Part shown: positions 8,127 through 15,587 of the stretch, piece by piece
How positions within the stretch are numbered: position 1 is the first letter of the stretch
Layout: each line of letters starts with the position of its first letter
Assembly: GCF_018333215.1 (NCBI RefSeq)
Contig: NZ_BORO01000032.1
Coordinates: 1 to 38,430 of the forward strand
Length of the DNA stretch: 38,430 nt
From: Oceanobacillus sp. J11TS1
GTDB taxonomy: Bacteria; Bacillota; Bacilli; Bacillales; Amphibacillaceae
Direction: 5' to 3'
Position numbers and translations under genes: made by a program
Notes under the pieces: model-generated
Seen by the model: only the letters and a program-made list of their open reading frames with translations
Databases searched by the model: none
What the model was told of the DNA's origin: nothing

Positions 8127-8339
8127 CAATGTTGTCAGGTTAATGCAACCGCTACGGAAAAACACTACGCTTTCCGCGGGCTTGAGCTCAGCCTCCTCGA
8201 AAAAGAAAACCACTTTTTCTGCGGGGTCTTCACACTGCGCTTTCCCGCAGGAGTCTCCGTGTTTTTCCTCCGCTAGCTAGTTTCGTTCTATTCGTATTGA
8301 GTTTAATATTTAATGATTTTTATTAACCTGACAACATTG
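8127..8339. mobile_element. MITE-like unit with 18-bp inverted ends
   Basis: CAATGTTGTCAGGTTAAT at 8127-8144 is the exact reverse complement of 8322-8339. The 213-bp unit encloses repeat copy B and no coding sequence. This arrangement resembles a non-autonomous element. No clear target-site duplication is visible, so mobility is only inferred. Confidence 0.45.
8155..8273. repeat. Palindromic dispersed repeat, copy B
   Basis: The fuller copy. GGAAAAACAC (8156-8165) is inverted as GTGTTTTTCC (8259-8268). Inside are CTTTCCGCGGG, GAGCTCAGCCTCCTCG, CTGCGGGGTCTTC and TTTCCCGCAGGAGTCT. It shares a 20-base identical start with copy A, 128 bp away. Confidence 0.7.
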
Positions 8340-8450
8340 CTGCGGTTACTCGTCCCACCGAAAACCGTCGCTATCTAGTTCTTATTATCTTATTTATTTA
8401 CTCATTTCAGCCATTGATTTTGGCGTTGACCCAAAATAGTACTAGTAAGC

Positions 8451-8480
8451 AAAAAAAAGCAAAGCGTCATACGCTCTGCT
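8451..8480 (-). terminator. Terminator-like hairpin in the patB-pgi gap
   Basis: On the minus strand AGCAGAGCG, five bases, CGCTTTGCT (one G-U pair) then eight Ts. It lies about 190 bp beyond the proper pgi terminator, with no gene between, so it may end a short untranslated RNA or be a relic. Confidence 0.55.
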
Positions 8481-8665
8481 TACAGGGGGAATACGAGAAA
8501 GCCTTACAATTATAGTAATACCCTTTGTGTAGAAGAATAAACCACAAATATTAAAAAATGTATTTTATTTTTGAATAATAGGAAGCATCAGGAGAAATTA
8601 TTAAATAAATACAAAACATGTTGCTTTTCGGGCTGGCATTTGTAAAGCTAGATTTACAAGATAAA

Positions 8666-8711
8666 AAAACTTCATTTCAAGAAGAATAGGATTCCGTTGA
8701 AATGAAGTTTT
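8666..8711 (-). terminator. Terminator of pgi
   Basis: A perfect 15-bp stem (AAAACTTCATTTCAA and complement) with a 16-base loop and a T-rich run on the minus strand, 17 bp beyond the pgi stop. Confidence 0.88.
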
Positions 8712-8727
8712 ATTCATGTGTTTTTTA

Positions 8728-10074
8728 CTATAATCTTTTCTCTAGTTTTTCTTTTTCGTCCTCGAATCCAGGTTTGCCTAGTAGTGCAAACATGTTTTTC
8801 TTGTATGCTTCTACACCTGGCTGGTCAAATGGATTAACACCAAGCAGATAGCCGCTGACAGCACAAGCTTTTTCGAAGAAGTACACTAGATAGCCAAAAG
8901 TATAAGCATCTAGTTTAGGAACTTCGATGATTAAGTTCGGAACATCACCATCTGTATGAGCTAATAAAGTTCCTTGGAATGCTTTATCATTAATTTCATG
9001 AATACTTTTTCCGGCTAAGTAGTTTAATCCATCTAAATCATTTGCTTCTTCTTCCACCGTTAAATTCTTCTTAGGCTCGTTTACATGAAGAATGGTTTCA
9101 AAGATATTTCTTCTGCCTTCTTGAATGTATTGTCCAAGAGAATGCAAATCTGTTGAGAAGTTTGCTGATGATGGATAGATACCCTTTTGATTTTTTCCTT
9201 CACTCTCACCGAATAACTGTTTCCACCATTCAGAGAAGTATTGAAGTGCGGGTTCATAATTAATGAGTAATTCGGTTACTTTTCCTTTTTGATATAGAAT
9301 GTTGCGTACCGTTGCATATTGATAAGCGGGGTTACTATTTACATCCGGAACAGACAGGTCGTCCATTGCAGCACGTGCACCATTCATAATTGCATCGATA
9401 TCGATATTGCTTGCAGCGATCGGTAATAGACCCACGGCAGTTAATACAGAATAACGTCCACCGACATCATCAGGAATAACGAATGTTTCATAACCATTCT
9501 CATCCGCTGTTGTTTTTAAAGCGCCTTTTTTACGGTCTGTAGTAGCGTAAATACGTTGCTTAGCTTCTTCTTGACCATATTTCTCTTCTAAAAGCTTTTT
9601 AAAGATGCGGAAGGCAATTGCAGGCTCTGTTGTTGTACCGCTCTTAGAAATAACATTAATAGAGAAATCTTTGTCTTTTAGTACATCCATTAGCTCACTC
9701 ATATAGGTAGAGCTTAAGTGATGGCCGACAAAAATAATTTGTGGTGCTTTTCTCTCTTCAGAGGAAAGAAGATTTTGGAAGGAGTGATTTAGCATTTCTA
9801 ATGCTGCTTTTGCTCCGAGGTAAGAACCACCAATGCCAATTACAAGAAGAATATCAGAGTCATTTTTAATTTTTTCAGCACTTTTTTTAATACGTGCATA
9901 TTCAGCGTGGTCATAATTTTTAGGCAAATCAATCCAACCTAAAAAGTCATTCCCTGCTCCGATTTTTTCATGAATCATCTGATGAGCACGTAAGACAAAA
10001 GGAGATAAGTTCTTAATTTCTTCTTTGTCAAAAAATGAAAGTGCTTTATCATATTTAAATGTTACATGTGTCAT
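8728..10074 (-). CDS. pgi: Glucose-6-phosphate isomerase
   Basis: Cytosolic glycolytic enzyme interconverting glucose-6-phosphate and fructose-6-phosphate. At 448 residues it is the short bacterial form found in Firmicutes. [10 protein letters not shown] is at residues 79-88, the phosphate-binding [13 protein letters not shown] at 143-155, [12 protein letters not shown] at 204-215, catalytic Glu290 in [10 protein letters not shown], His311 in STDLHSLGQ, and the C-terminal [15 protein letters not shown] with the catalytic lysine. An AAAGGGGGA site lies about 7 bases before the ATG. It is followed by its own terminator. In B. subtilis pgi is also close to yugI and yugO. Confidence 0.97.
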   Translation of the reverse strand: MTHVTFKYDKALSFFDKEEIKNLSPFVLRAHQMIHEKIGAGNDFLGWIDLPKNYDHAEYARIKKSAEKIKNDSDILLVIGIGGSYLGAKAALEMLNHSFQNLLSSEERKAPQIIFVGHHLSSTYMSELMDVLKDKDFSINVISKSGTTTEPAIAFRIFKKLLEEKYGQEEAKQRIYATTDRKKGALKTTADENGYETFVIPDDVGGRYSVLTAVGLLPIAASNIDIDAIMNGARAAMDDLSVPDVNSNPAYQYATVRNILYQKGKVTELLINYEPALQYFSEWWKQLFGESEGKNQKGIYPSSANFSTDLHSLGQYIQEGRRNIFETILHVNEPKKNLTVEEEANDLDGLNYLAGKSIHEINDKAFQGTLLAHTDGDVPNLIIEVPKLDAYTFGYLVYFFEKACAVSGYLLGVNPFDQPGVEAYKKNMFALLGKPGFEDEKEKLEKRL

Positions 10075-10408
10075 TTATAGTTCCCCCTTTAAATTGAACC
10101 TCATATATGATTCTACTTTAATCTAATAATGTGATGAAATCAAGGGTAACGACCTGAAGGCTACCCGTTTGAGACAGGAAAAAGCAGCTGGAAATCCCTA
10201 AGGAAAGGAGAATAATTTAGCTGGAATCCCTCTTTTTAGGATAGAAAATAAGAGAGATTCGAAAAGAAATTTGTTGTCAGAAAGAATCGTGTTTAGTCGA
10301 TTTTTAACGACTGGACCTGCGCTCTATTTATTCTTGATGGTGCCAACATTTTTCTGGCATATAAAAAACACACGCACTTCAACGCGCGTGTGTTTCATTT
10401 CTCTTTGC
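10075..10408. other. Intergenic region between yugI and pgi
   Basis: About 330 bp on the upstream side of pgi. Apart from the yugI terminator (10366-10395) I recognise no element. The pgi promoter should lie in the right-hand part, but no convincing -35/-10 pair was picked out. Confidence 0.45.
10366..10395 (-). terminator. Terminator of yugI
   Basis: AAACACACGC (10366-10375) pairs with GCGTGTGTTT (10386-10395), with a run of Ts on the minus strand. Confidence 0.85.
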
Positions 10409-10777
10409 TTATTTATTTTGTGTTTGGTCGATCCAGTCTTGTAATTTATCTTTAAGGATATTGAAACCAGTTGATTCATTGTTAGAAGCGTTGTATTTTA
10501 CTGTGTTATCTTGCTTTGGAGCTTCTTTTGGAGCTTCTTCAGTAGCGCGGATGGATAAGGAAATTTTTCCTTTTGCTTCATCAATTTGAATAACTTTTAC
10601 GTTAACAGCATCACCAACACTTAAATGCTCATTAATATCTTTTACATAGCCATGCATAATTTCAGAAATGTGAACTAACCCCTGTGTGTCTCCGTCAATT
10701 GCGACAAATGCGCCATAAGGTTGAATACCGGTTACTTTTCCTTCTAATACTTGGCCTACTTCTACGTTTATTGTCAT
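10409..10777 (-). CDS. yugI: S1-domain RNA-binding general stress protein YugI (GSP13)
   Basis: A 122-residue protein with one S1 RNA-binding domain (about residues 5-75): GQVLEGKVTGIQPYGAFVAI, then TQGLVHISEI, DINEHLSVGD and KGKISLSIRA. A charged linker leads to a conserved C-terminal GFNILKDKLQDWI segment shared with B. subtilis YugI, which associates with ribosomes. A longer frame starts three codons upstream at 10786, but GGGGGA abuts that ATG. The second ATG (10777) has proper spacing. It is monocistronic. Confidence 0.88.
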   Translation of the reverse strand: MTINVEVGQVLEGKVTGIQPYGAFVAIDGDTQGLVHISEIMHGYVKDINEHLSVGDAVNVKVIQIDEAKGKISLSIRATEEAPKEAPKQDNTVKYNASNNESTGFNILKDKLQDWIDQTQNK

Positions 10778-11097
10778 ATTAAACATCCCCCATATCTTTT
10801 TCTGTTCTGTTTTAAGTTAATCCAAAGCGGATGGAAAAAGAAAAGGCAGCTTTTTCTTGAAGCTTATCTTTGATCTTTCAGCTTTTCATATGAATTATCA
10901 AGCTGATAAACAAAATTAAAATCTTTTTCTACATCTTTTGAACACGTACTTTTTTCACAATATATAATTTTACCATAAAGTATAGGAAATATCCAATTTA
11001 TCTATTTGACTCATAATTAGGATGAGCTCCTTACGCCTTCTGAACAAGATTTCTGAAGGAAATAGAAGAGGGGCCCCTATTTAAATGAAGTTTCTCT
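10778..11097. other. Intergenic region upstream of yugI
   Basis: About 320 bp. On the minus strand TTGGAT, 18 bases, then TAAAAT (around 10966-10997) is a possible yugI promoter. Nothing else was recognised. Confidence 0.35.
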
Positions 11098-12096
11098 TTA
11101 TCGGTTGGTAATCGTAATGATTGTATCTTTCTCTTTAAAGGTAAAAGATCGATTGGGATGAATCATATAATCCTTTTCACGGAGTACGCCGATGGGAAGA
11201 TATCCCTTTTCCGACAAAAGGGAAAAAGATTCTGTGAAAGTTTTTCCAATGAGCTCGTTAGGCACCAGGTGGTGGCAGAATTTTTGTTGAATTAGCAGAT
11301 GATGAATGTCTTCAAAGGGTGTGGCCTGCATTTTTGGATCCAATTCATGAAAAAATAGACTGCTCAAAAAATCATTTGATCGAAGGATCGTTGTTGCACC
11401 AGCGCGCGCTGCATTATCAATTTGCTTTTTTGATAGGATTTCAGAAATAATAGGTGCCTTCTGATTATTTCCTCGTATGGCAATGGTAGTCAGGATAACA
11501 TGTGTATCTGATTCGTAATCTGACTTTTGACTGTCGGCAGCAATAAATACACAAGCTGCTTCTTTGACATTGGCCATATGTAAAATTGCATCCTCTGTCG
11601 CATTTCCTCTAATGTAATGGACTGGTAATTTGGTGTAGGAAAGATTGTTTAAAGTTCGATCAATGATAACAATTTTTTTATTCGAATAATGATTCATGAT
11701 TAAATCAACAAGCTGGCGGGTCCGTTCATTATATCCGATAAATATATAATGGTTTTTTCCATGAAAAGCGATTTTTCCTTCTTGGAGTTTTTTTTCGCGT
11801 TTTATTGCAGTAGTGGATAAGGATGCAATGTAAAAAGCAATTAATCCGCCGCCAGATAAAATCAAGAAAGCTGTAAGTAATCGGCCTAGTATTGTAACGG
11901 GCACATGATCCCCGTATCCAACAGTAGATCCCGTAATAAGCGCCCACCAAATACCGTCTAAAATTGTAGGGAAACGCTCCGGTTCTATTAAAGCGATAAG
12001 ATATCCGAAAATTGGCATCGTAATTAGTATAAGTAACAATAATTTAAGGATAATGGGAATGCGGTGATAAAGAAGTTTAAGAAAACGCTCATTCAT
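11098..12096 (-). CDS. yugO: Potassium channel with RCK domain (YugO-like)
   Basis: A membrane K+ channel of the two-helix MthK type, 332 residues. Transmembrane helix 1 is about residues 13-36, the pore helix and filter TVGYGD are at 58-63, and helix 2 is about 70-96. A cytosolic RCK/TrkA-N Rossmann domain follows, starting HYIFIGYNERTRQLV, then a TrkA-C-like C-terminal part ending in KEKDTIITITN. YugO in B. subtilis carries K+ signals in biofilms. I start at the ATG ending at 12096 because GGAGGT (12104-12109) is well placed. An upstream TTG start would place the site inside the gene. Confidence 0.9.
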   Translation of the reverse strand: MNERFLKLLYHRIPIILKLLLLILITMPIFGYLIALIEPERFPTILDGIWWALITGSTVGYGDHVPVTILGRLLTAFLILSGGGLIAFYIASLSTTAIKREKKLQEGKIAFHGKNHYIFIGYNERTRQLVDLIMNHYSNKKIVIIDRTLNNLSYTKLPVHYIRGNATEDAILHMANVKEAACVFIAADSQKSDYESDTHVILTTIAIRGNNQKAPIISEILSKKQIDNAARAGATTILRSNDFLSSLFFHELDPKMQATPFEDIHHLLIQQKFCHHLVPNELIGKTFTESFSLLSEKGYLPIGVLREKDYMIHPNRSFTFKEKDTIITITNR

Positions 12097-12420
12097 TCGC
12101 AAAACCTCCAATCTGCTATCGTTAGTATGTGCAGATTGGATAAGATATTATTCGGGCAAAAAAGGGCTTACAGTACGTGCTCAATAGCTCAGTCTTAGAC
12201 AGGCGCTGCATTCGATTTAATCTTTTAACCTATTTAAAAACGGCTGAGACAAAAGTGTTTTCATCCAGCATATTCCGAACATCATTTGTGCGCATAACGG
12301 CTTCGGAAATATAAGCTGATTTCCCGCGGGAGTCTAAGTATATTTCCTATGTTCTACTAGCATATTGTTCGGCTGCTGGACGGTAAACTTTCTTTTTGTC
12401 CCAGCCTCTTCTGGAGAGTA
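12097..12420. other. Intergenic region upstream of yugO
   Basis: About 320 bp. More than half is the inverted-repeat element at 12242-12406. The remaining part should hold the yugO promoter, which I could not define. Confidence 0.45.
12242..12406. repeat. 165-bp inverted-repeat element
   Basis: The ends GGCTGAGACAAAA and TTTTGTCCCAGCC match as inverted repeats at 12 of 13 positions. A second nested pair is TCCAGCA/TGCTGGA, and near the centre GGAAATATA (12305-12313) pairs with TATATTTCC (12339-12347) around TTCCCGCGGGAGTCT. The centre resembles the repeat at 8155-8273. On the minus strand it could also act as a terminator of the thioredoxin-like gene. Confidence 0.6.
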
Positions 12421-12975
12421 CTATATTGCTTTTAATGTTTCTTTTAAGCTTTCATAAACGGTGTACCAGTTATCTTGATTATCACGATAGGATTTAGAAA
12501 TAAACAAATGCATTTGTTTTTGCTTTTCCTCAAAGTCACTAGTATCTTTTGGAGGAAGCTTCGCGCGTGCTTCGTCTATATAGGCCTGGATGCTTGCGGC
12601 TCTTGGGCCCCATTTGGCAACTTCATTTCCTTCTATGTCAATAAAGATAATGATAGGGATAGATCTCGCTGTTCCGTTTGTTAAGTATTGATCCATTAAT
12701 TCCAGATTATCATCACGCAATAATGCTCTTACAGGCATATTTGCGGCCTCGGATATTTTTAGAAGAATAGGCAGGTTTAACATCGCATCACCACACCAGT
12801 CTTCTGTGAGAACAATGGCCCTTAAGTTCTTGTTCTTGATTTCTTCAAAAAAACTTTCATCCGCTGGTAATGAAAAGTTATCATATATGTGTAATAACCC
12901 CTCTTTATTTACTTCCATGGATTCAATATATTCGTCGGGGTCCATTCCCTTGTTATACCAATTATTTAATGACAT
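12421..12975 (-). CDS. Thioredoxin-like protein (Thioredoxin_9 type)
   Basis: A cytosolic 184-residue thioredoxin-fold protein. The core strand LRAIVLTEDWCGDA (about 51-64) carries WCGD where thioredoxin has WCGPC, so only one active-site cysteine remains. Later RSIPIIIFIDIEGNEVAKWG supplies the conserved cis-Pro (IP) and following beta strands. The C-terminal part is a helical extension rich in Lys, Asp and Gln. A dithiol exchange role is unlikely and the function is unknown. A GAGGGA site precedes the ATG. It is divergent from the M42 peptidase gene, with only about 110 bp between. Confidence 0.8.
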   Translation of the reverse strand: MSLNNWYNKGMDPDEYIESMEVNKEGLLHIYDNFSLPADESFFEEIKNKNLRAIVLTEDWCGDAMLNLPILLKISEAANMPVRALLRDDNLELMDQYLTNGTARSIPIIIFIDIEGNEVAKWGPRAASIQAYIDEARAKLPPKDTSDFEEKQKQMHLFISKSYRDNQDNWYTVYESLKETLKAI

Positions 12976-13084
12976 TTATATCCCTCATTTCAATTATTTG
13001 ATATAGTAAGTGTACCCCCTTCTGTGAAATTGGTAAACAAAAGTATATCGTAAGCGGAAGGATGAAATAATAGGAGGCTATAGC

Positions 13085-14146
13085 ATGGCAGATACACAAT
13101 ATGATGTTTTAATGGATCTACTTAACACGCCTTCTCCATCAAGTATGGAAATGGCTATTCAAAAGAAATGGATAAATCATGTCAAAAATTATGCCGATGA
13201 AATTAGAACAGATCATGTCGGCAATGCTATCGCAGTGTTAAATCCTGAGGCGCCATTCAAAGTTCTTTTAGCAGGTCATTGTGATGAGATCGGTTTAATC
13301 ATTCAGCGTATAGATGATCGCGGTTTCTTGTATTTTGAAAAAATGGGTGGAATTAATCCGAAAGCGGCTGTTGGTATGCGCGTGACCGTGCTGGGTTATC
13401 AAGAAACATTTACAGGCGTCATTGGTGTCAACGCACAACATCACGGCGGGATTAAAGGCGATTTCGATGTGGACGACTTGTATATTGATTGCGGATTCCA
13501 ATCGAAAGAAGAAGCACTTAAAAAAGTCCAAGTCGGTGATCTTTGTGTGTTTAAAACCGAGCCGGAAATTTTACAGGAACGATATATTTCTGCCAGAGGC
13601 CTTGATAATCGCACGGGCTCCTTTATCGTTGCTGAAGTGATTCGCAAGCTCTCTGAAAAAAATCTATCTATTGGTGTTTATGGTGCAAGCACAGTTAATG
13701 AAGAGACAAATATGGGCGGGGCTTACTTTGCTGCAGCAGGAGTAGAGCCAACATTTGCGATTGCTGTGGACGTTACCTTTGCAACGGATTACCCAAATGT
13801 AAATACGAAAAAACAAGTTGAAGTTCATTTGGAAGGAGGTCCTGTTTTAGCAAAAGGAGCACCAATTCATCGTAAAATCAATCAATGGCTGGAAAAAGCT
13901 GCAAAAGAAAAATCAATTCCTTTACAATATGAATTAACACCTCGAACGACTGGGACCGACGCTGATAAGATGCGTTATACGGGCAAAGGAGTGCCTGTTG
14001 CGTTAGTGTCTTTGCCGCTTAGATATATGCATTCGCCTGTAGAGACAGTTAGCAAGAAGGATATTGATAAGGAAATTGAATTAATCGTAACCATGCTTGA
14101 GAACTTATCAGGTAATGAAGACTTGAATCCGCTGCATGATGAATAA
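13085..14146 (+). CDS. ytoP: M42 family aminopeptidase (YtoP/FrvX-like)
   Basis: Cytosolic dinuclear-metal aminopeptidase of the glutamyl/deblocking type, 353 residues. Metal and catalytic residues expected for M42 are visible: H65 and D67 in AGHCDEIG, D174 in ARGLDNRTGSF, the catalytic E206 and ligand E207 in VNEETNMGGA, D229 in AIAVDVTFATD, and H316 in RYMHSPVE. The region at 90-165 is the usual inserted PDZ-like dimerisation domain. AGGAGG (13072-13077) precedes the ATG. B. subtilis has more than one M42 enzyme (YtoP, YsdC), so the symbol is tentative. The substrate is probably N-terminal residues of peptides. Confidence 0.83.
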   Translation: MADTQYDVLMDLLNTPSPSSMEMAIQKKWINHVKNYADEIRTDHVGNAIAVLNPEAPFKVLLAGHCDEIGLIIQRIDDRGFLYFEKMGGINPKAAVGMRVTVLGYQETFTGVIGVNAQHHGGIKGDFDVDDLYIDCGFQSKEEALKKVQVGDLCVFKTEPEILQERYISARGLDNRTGSFIVAEVIRKLSEKNLSIGVYGASTVNEETNMGGAYFAAAGVEPTFAIAVDVTFATDYPNVNTKKQVEVHLEGGPVLAKGAPIHRKINQWLEKAAKEKSIPLQYELTPRTTGTDADKMRYTGKGVPVALVSLPLRYMHSPVETVSKKDIDKEIELIVTMLENLSGNEDLNPLHDE

Positions 14147-14190
14147 AACAGAAAAGACACGCCCATTTAGAAATAGGTGAGAATTTTTTC

Positions 14191-14218
14191 TTGTCAAATG
14201 TTTAAGCTGTGTTATAAT
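14191..14218 (+). promoter_or_regulatory. Promoter of the ribU riboswitch transcript
   Basis: TTGTCA, 16 bases, then TATAAT, with TG one base before the -10 (extended -10). It lies about 25 bp ahead of the riboswitch. Confidence 0.75.
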
Positions 14219-14241
14219 GGAATAAATAAATATTCGATTCC

Positions 14242-14359
14242 AATCTTCGGGGCAGGGTGTAATTCCCGACCGGCGGAAATAGTCCGCGAGCTGTACTTCG
14301 GTGCAGTTGATCTGGTGAAATTCCAGAACCGACAGTAATAGTCTGGATGGGAGAAGATG
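14242..14359 (+). ncRNA. FMN riboswitch (RFN element)
   Basis: It shows the hallmark conserved segments in order: ATCTTCGGGGCAGGGTG, AATTCCCGACCGGCGG, AGTCCGCGAGC, TGATCTGGTGAAATTCCAG, ACCGACAGT, AGTCTGGATGGGAGAAGAT. The 5' and 3' ends pair to close the junction. It binds FMN and controls ribU through the terminator downstream. Confidence 0.96.
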
Positions 14360-14415
14360 TCGAGCTTGTTTTTAATCGTACGCATGCATTTTGCGTATCT
14401 ATTTAGCGATGACTC

Positions 14416-14447
14416 AAACCCTAAAGCCCTATTTGCTTTAGGGTTTT
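14416..14447 (+). terminator. Riboswitch-controlled terminator before ribU
   Basis: A 12-bp stem AAACCCTAAAGC/GCTTTAGGGTTT followed by TTTTTT, 57 bp after the FMN aptamer. This is the usual expression platform: FMN binding should favour termination. Confidence 0.88.
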
Positions 14448-14522
14448 TTAGTTTGCTAAATAAAAAAGTATCGAACCTTCATCACGAGTTGGAATCGAAA
14501 AAATGATGGAGGAGGTAAGCTG

Positions 14523-15104
14523 ATGCAAAAAAGGAAAAAAAATCAGCTGTTAAAGTTAATTATTCTTGCTTTATTAAGTACCATTTCGTTAGTCTTATTC
14601 TTTCTTAATTTTCCGTTGCCATTTCTACCAACACCTTATTTAAAAGTGGATTTCAGTGATGTGCCTGCATTAATAGCATCGTTGATATTCTCTCCAATGG
14701 CAGGAGTGCTTGTGGTTGGATTTAAAAACCTGTTATACTTAGCTGTTTCAGGGTCTGGAGAACCAATTGGCGTGTTATCCAACTTTATTGCAGGATTGAT
14801 GATCGTTTTACCGGTTTCCATGATTTATCATCGGGTCAAAGGGTTAAAAGGTCTCATTACTGGTTTAGTAGCTGGTACTGTGATTATGGCAGTAGGTATG
14901 AGCATATTAAATTACTATTTTATCCTGCCGGCTTACGGTTGGTTTATGGGATGGGAAATGTCGGAGCAAATGAAACGTATAGCCGTCGTCGGCGGTGTAT
15001 TGCCATTTAACCTTATCAAAGGAGTATTTATTGGCATTTTGTTTATTCCATTATTCACGAAGCTGCAAAGCTGGATTCAGCAGCAGCGGACTCGATTTAT
15101 ATAA
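14523..15104 (+). CDS. ribU: Riboflavin ECF transporter S component RibU
   Basis: The membrane substrate-binding subunit that takes up riboflavin together with the shared EcfAA'T module, 193 residues. A basic N terminus (MQKRKKNQ) leads into about five to six hydrophobic segments. The conserved LPFLPTPYLKVDFSDVPALI stretch (about 29-48) is typical of the family. GGAGGAGGT lies just upstream of the ATG. Placement directly after an FMN riboswitch strongly supports the substrate. No ecf energising genes are nearby, as expected for group II ECF systems. Confidence 0.94.
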   Translation: MQKRKKNQLLKLIILALLSTISLVLFFLNFPLPFLPTPYLKVDFSDVPALIASLIFSPMAGVLVVGFKNLLYLAVSGSGEPIGVLSNFIAGLMIVLPVSMIYHRVKGLKGLITGLVAGTVIMAVGMSILNYYFILPAYGWFMGWEMSEQMKRIAVVGGVLPFNLIKGVFIGILFIPLFTKLQSWIQQQRTRFI

Positions 15105-15148
15105 AATGAAATTCTTTGGGGCATTTTCCGTTAGATGAAAAATCCCAT

Positions 15149-15185
15149 AAAAAGCAGAGACTTGTTTTTAAAGTCTCTGCTTTTT
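15149..15185. terminator. Bidirectional terminator between ribU and the YteA-like gene
   Basis: A perfect 15-bp stem (AAAAAGCAGAGACTT and complement) with a 7-base loop, flanked by A and T runs, between converging genes. Confidence 0.9.
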
Positions 15186-15202
15186 ATGTGTTTGTTTATA
15201 TT

Positions 15203-15544
15203 TTAAGCTTCTTCAACAAGAATTCTTGCAGTGGGCATGGCTTCCAGTCTATCTTTTGGAATAGGCTTACCGGATTTTTCACTGATTCCGTACGTACCGT
15301 CTTCTATCCGCGCTAGAGCATCTTCAATCTCGTCCAGTTCCTCTTGACGCATCTGCTCAAGACCAGCATCCCGCTGTTGCTCAAACTGCTGTGTTCCTAA
15401 ATCAGCTGGATGATTATTTACCGTTGCAAGTTCTCCTTCTTGATCCGTTTCGACTTCTGTGCTTCCTTCCGCTTCTTTCTTCATTTCTAAAAGTTTTTTC
15501 TTAAAAAAAGCTAAATCTTCTTTGGTTAAATGTTCAGCTGGCAT
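15203..15544 (-). CDS. yteA: DksA/TraR-family YteA-like protein lacking the zinc cysteines
   Basis: A 113-residue protein of the DksA/YteA/YocK group. The N terminus is a helical coiled-coil region (LTKEDLAFFKKKLLEMKKEA), followed by the family's NHPADLGTQQFEQQRD segment and EELDEIEDALARIEDGTYG. The C-terminal zinc-finger region reads YGISEKSGKPIPKDRLEA and ends at PTARILVEEA: all cysteine positions are replaced and the protein has no Cys at all. In relatives this family binds RNA polymerase or responds to stress, but the function here is not known. It sits next to menA as yteA does in B. subtilis. Confidence 0.78.
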   Translation of the reverse strand: MPAEHLTKEDLAFFKKKLLEMKKEAEGSTEVETDQEGELATVNNHPADLGTQQFEQQRDAGLEQMRQEELDEIEDALARIEDGTYGISEKSGKPIPKDRLEAMPTARILVEEA

Positions 15545-15587
15545 GGTTATATGTCATCCTTTCTTAATCAGAATACATATGCATGCT

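Larger units (their letters stand above)
7868..8727. other. 860-bp repeat-rich gap between patB and pgi
   Basis: No gene is supported here. It holds two copies of a palindromic Bacillaceae-type repeat (8029-8120 and 8155-8273), a pair of 18-bp inverted ends around the second copy, a copy of the TGCG(A/G)TTACTC repeat (8339-8425), a minus-strand terminator-like hairpin (8451-8480) and the pgi terminator. A plus-strand reading frame across 7966-8280 is made of repeat sequence and is not taken as a gene. Confidence 0.7.

Noticed and set aside
7966-8280. 104-codon plus-strand frame in the patB-pgi gap
   Set aside because: It is made almost wholly of the two palindromic repeats and has no ribosome binding site; the translated sequence looks like repeat read-through.
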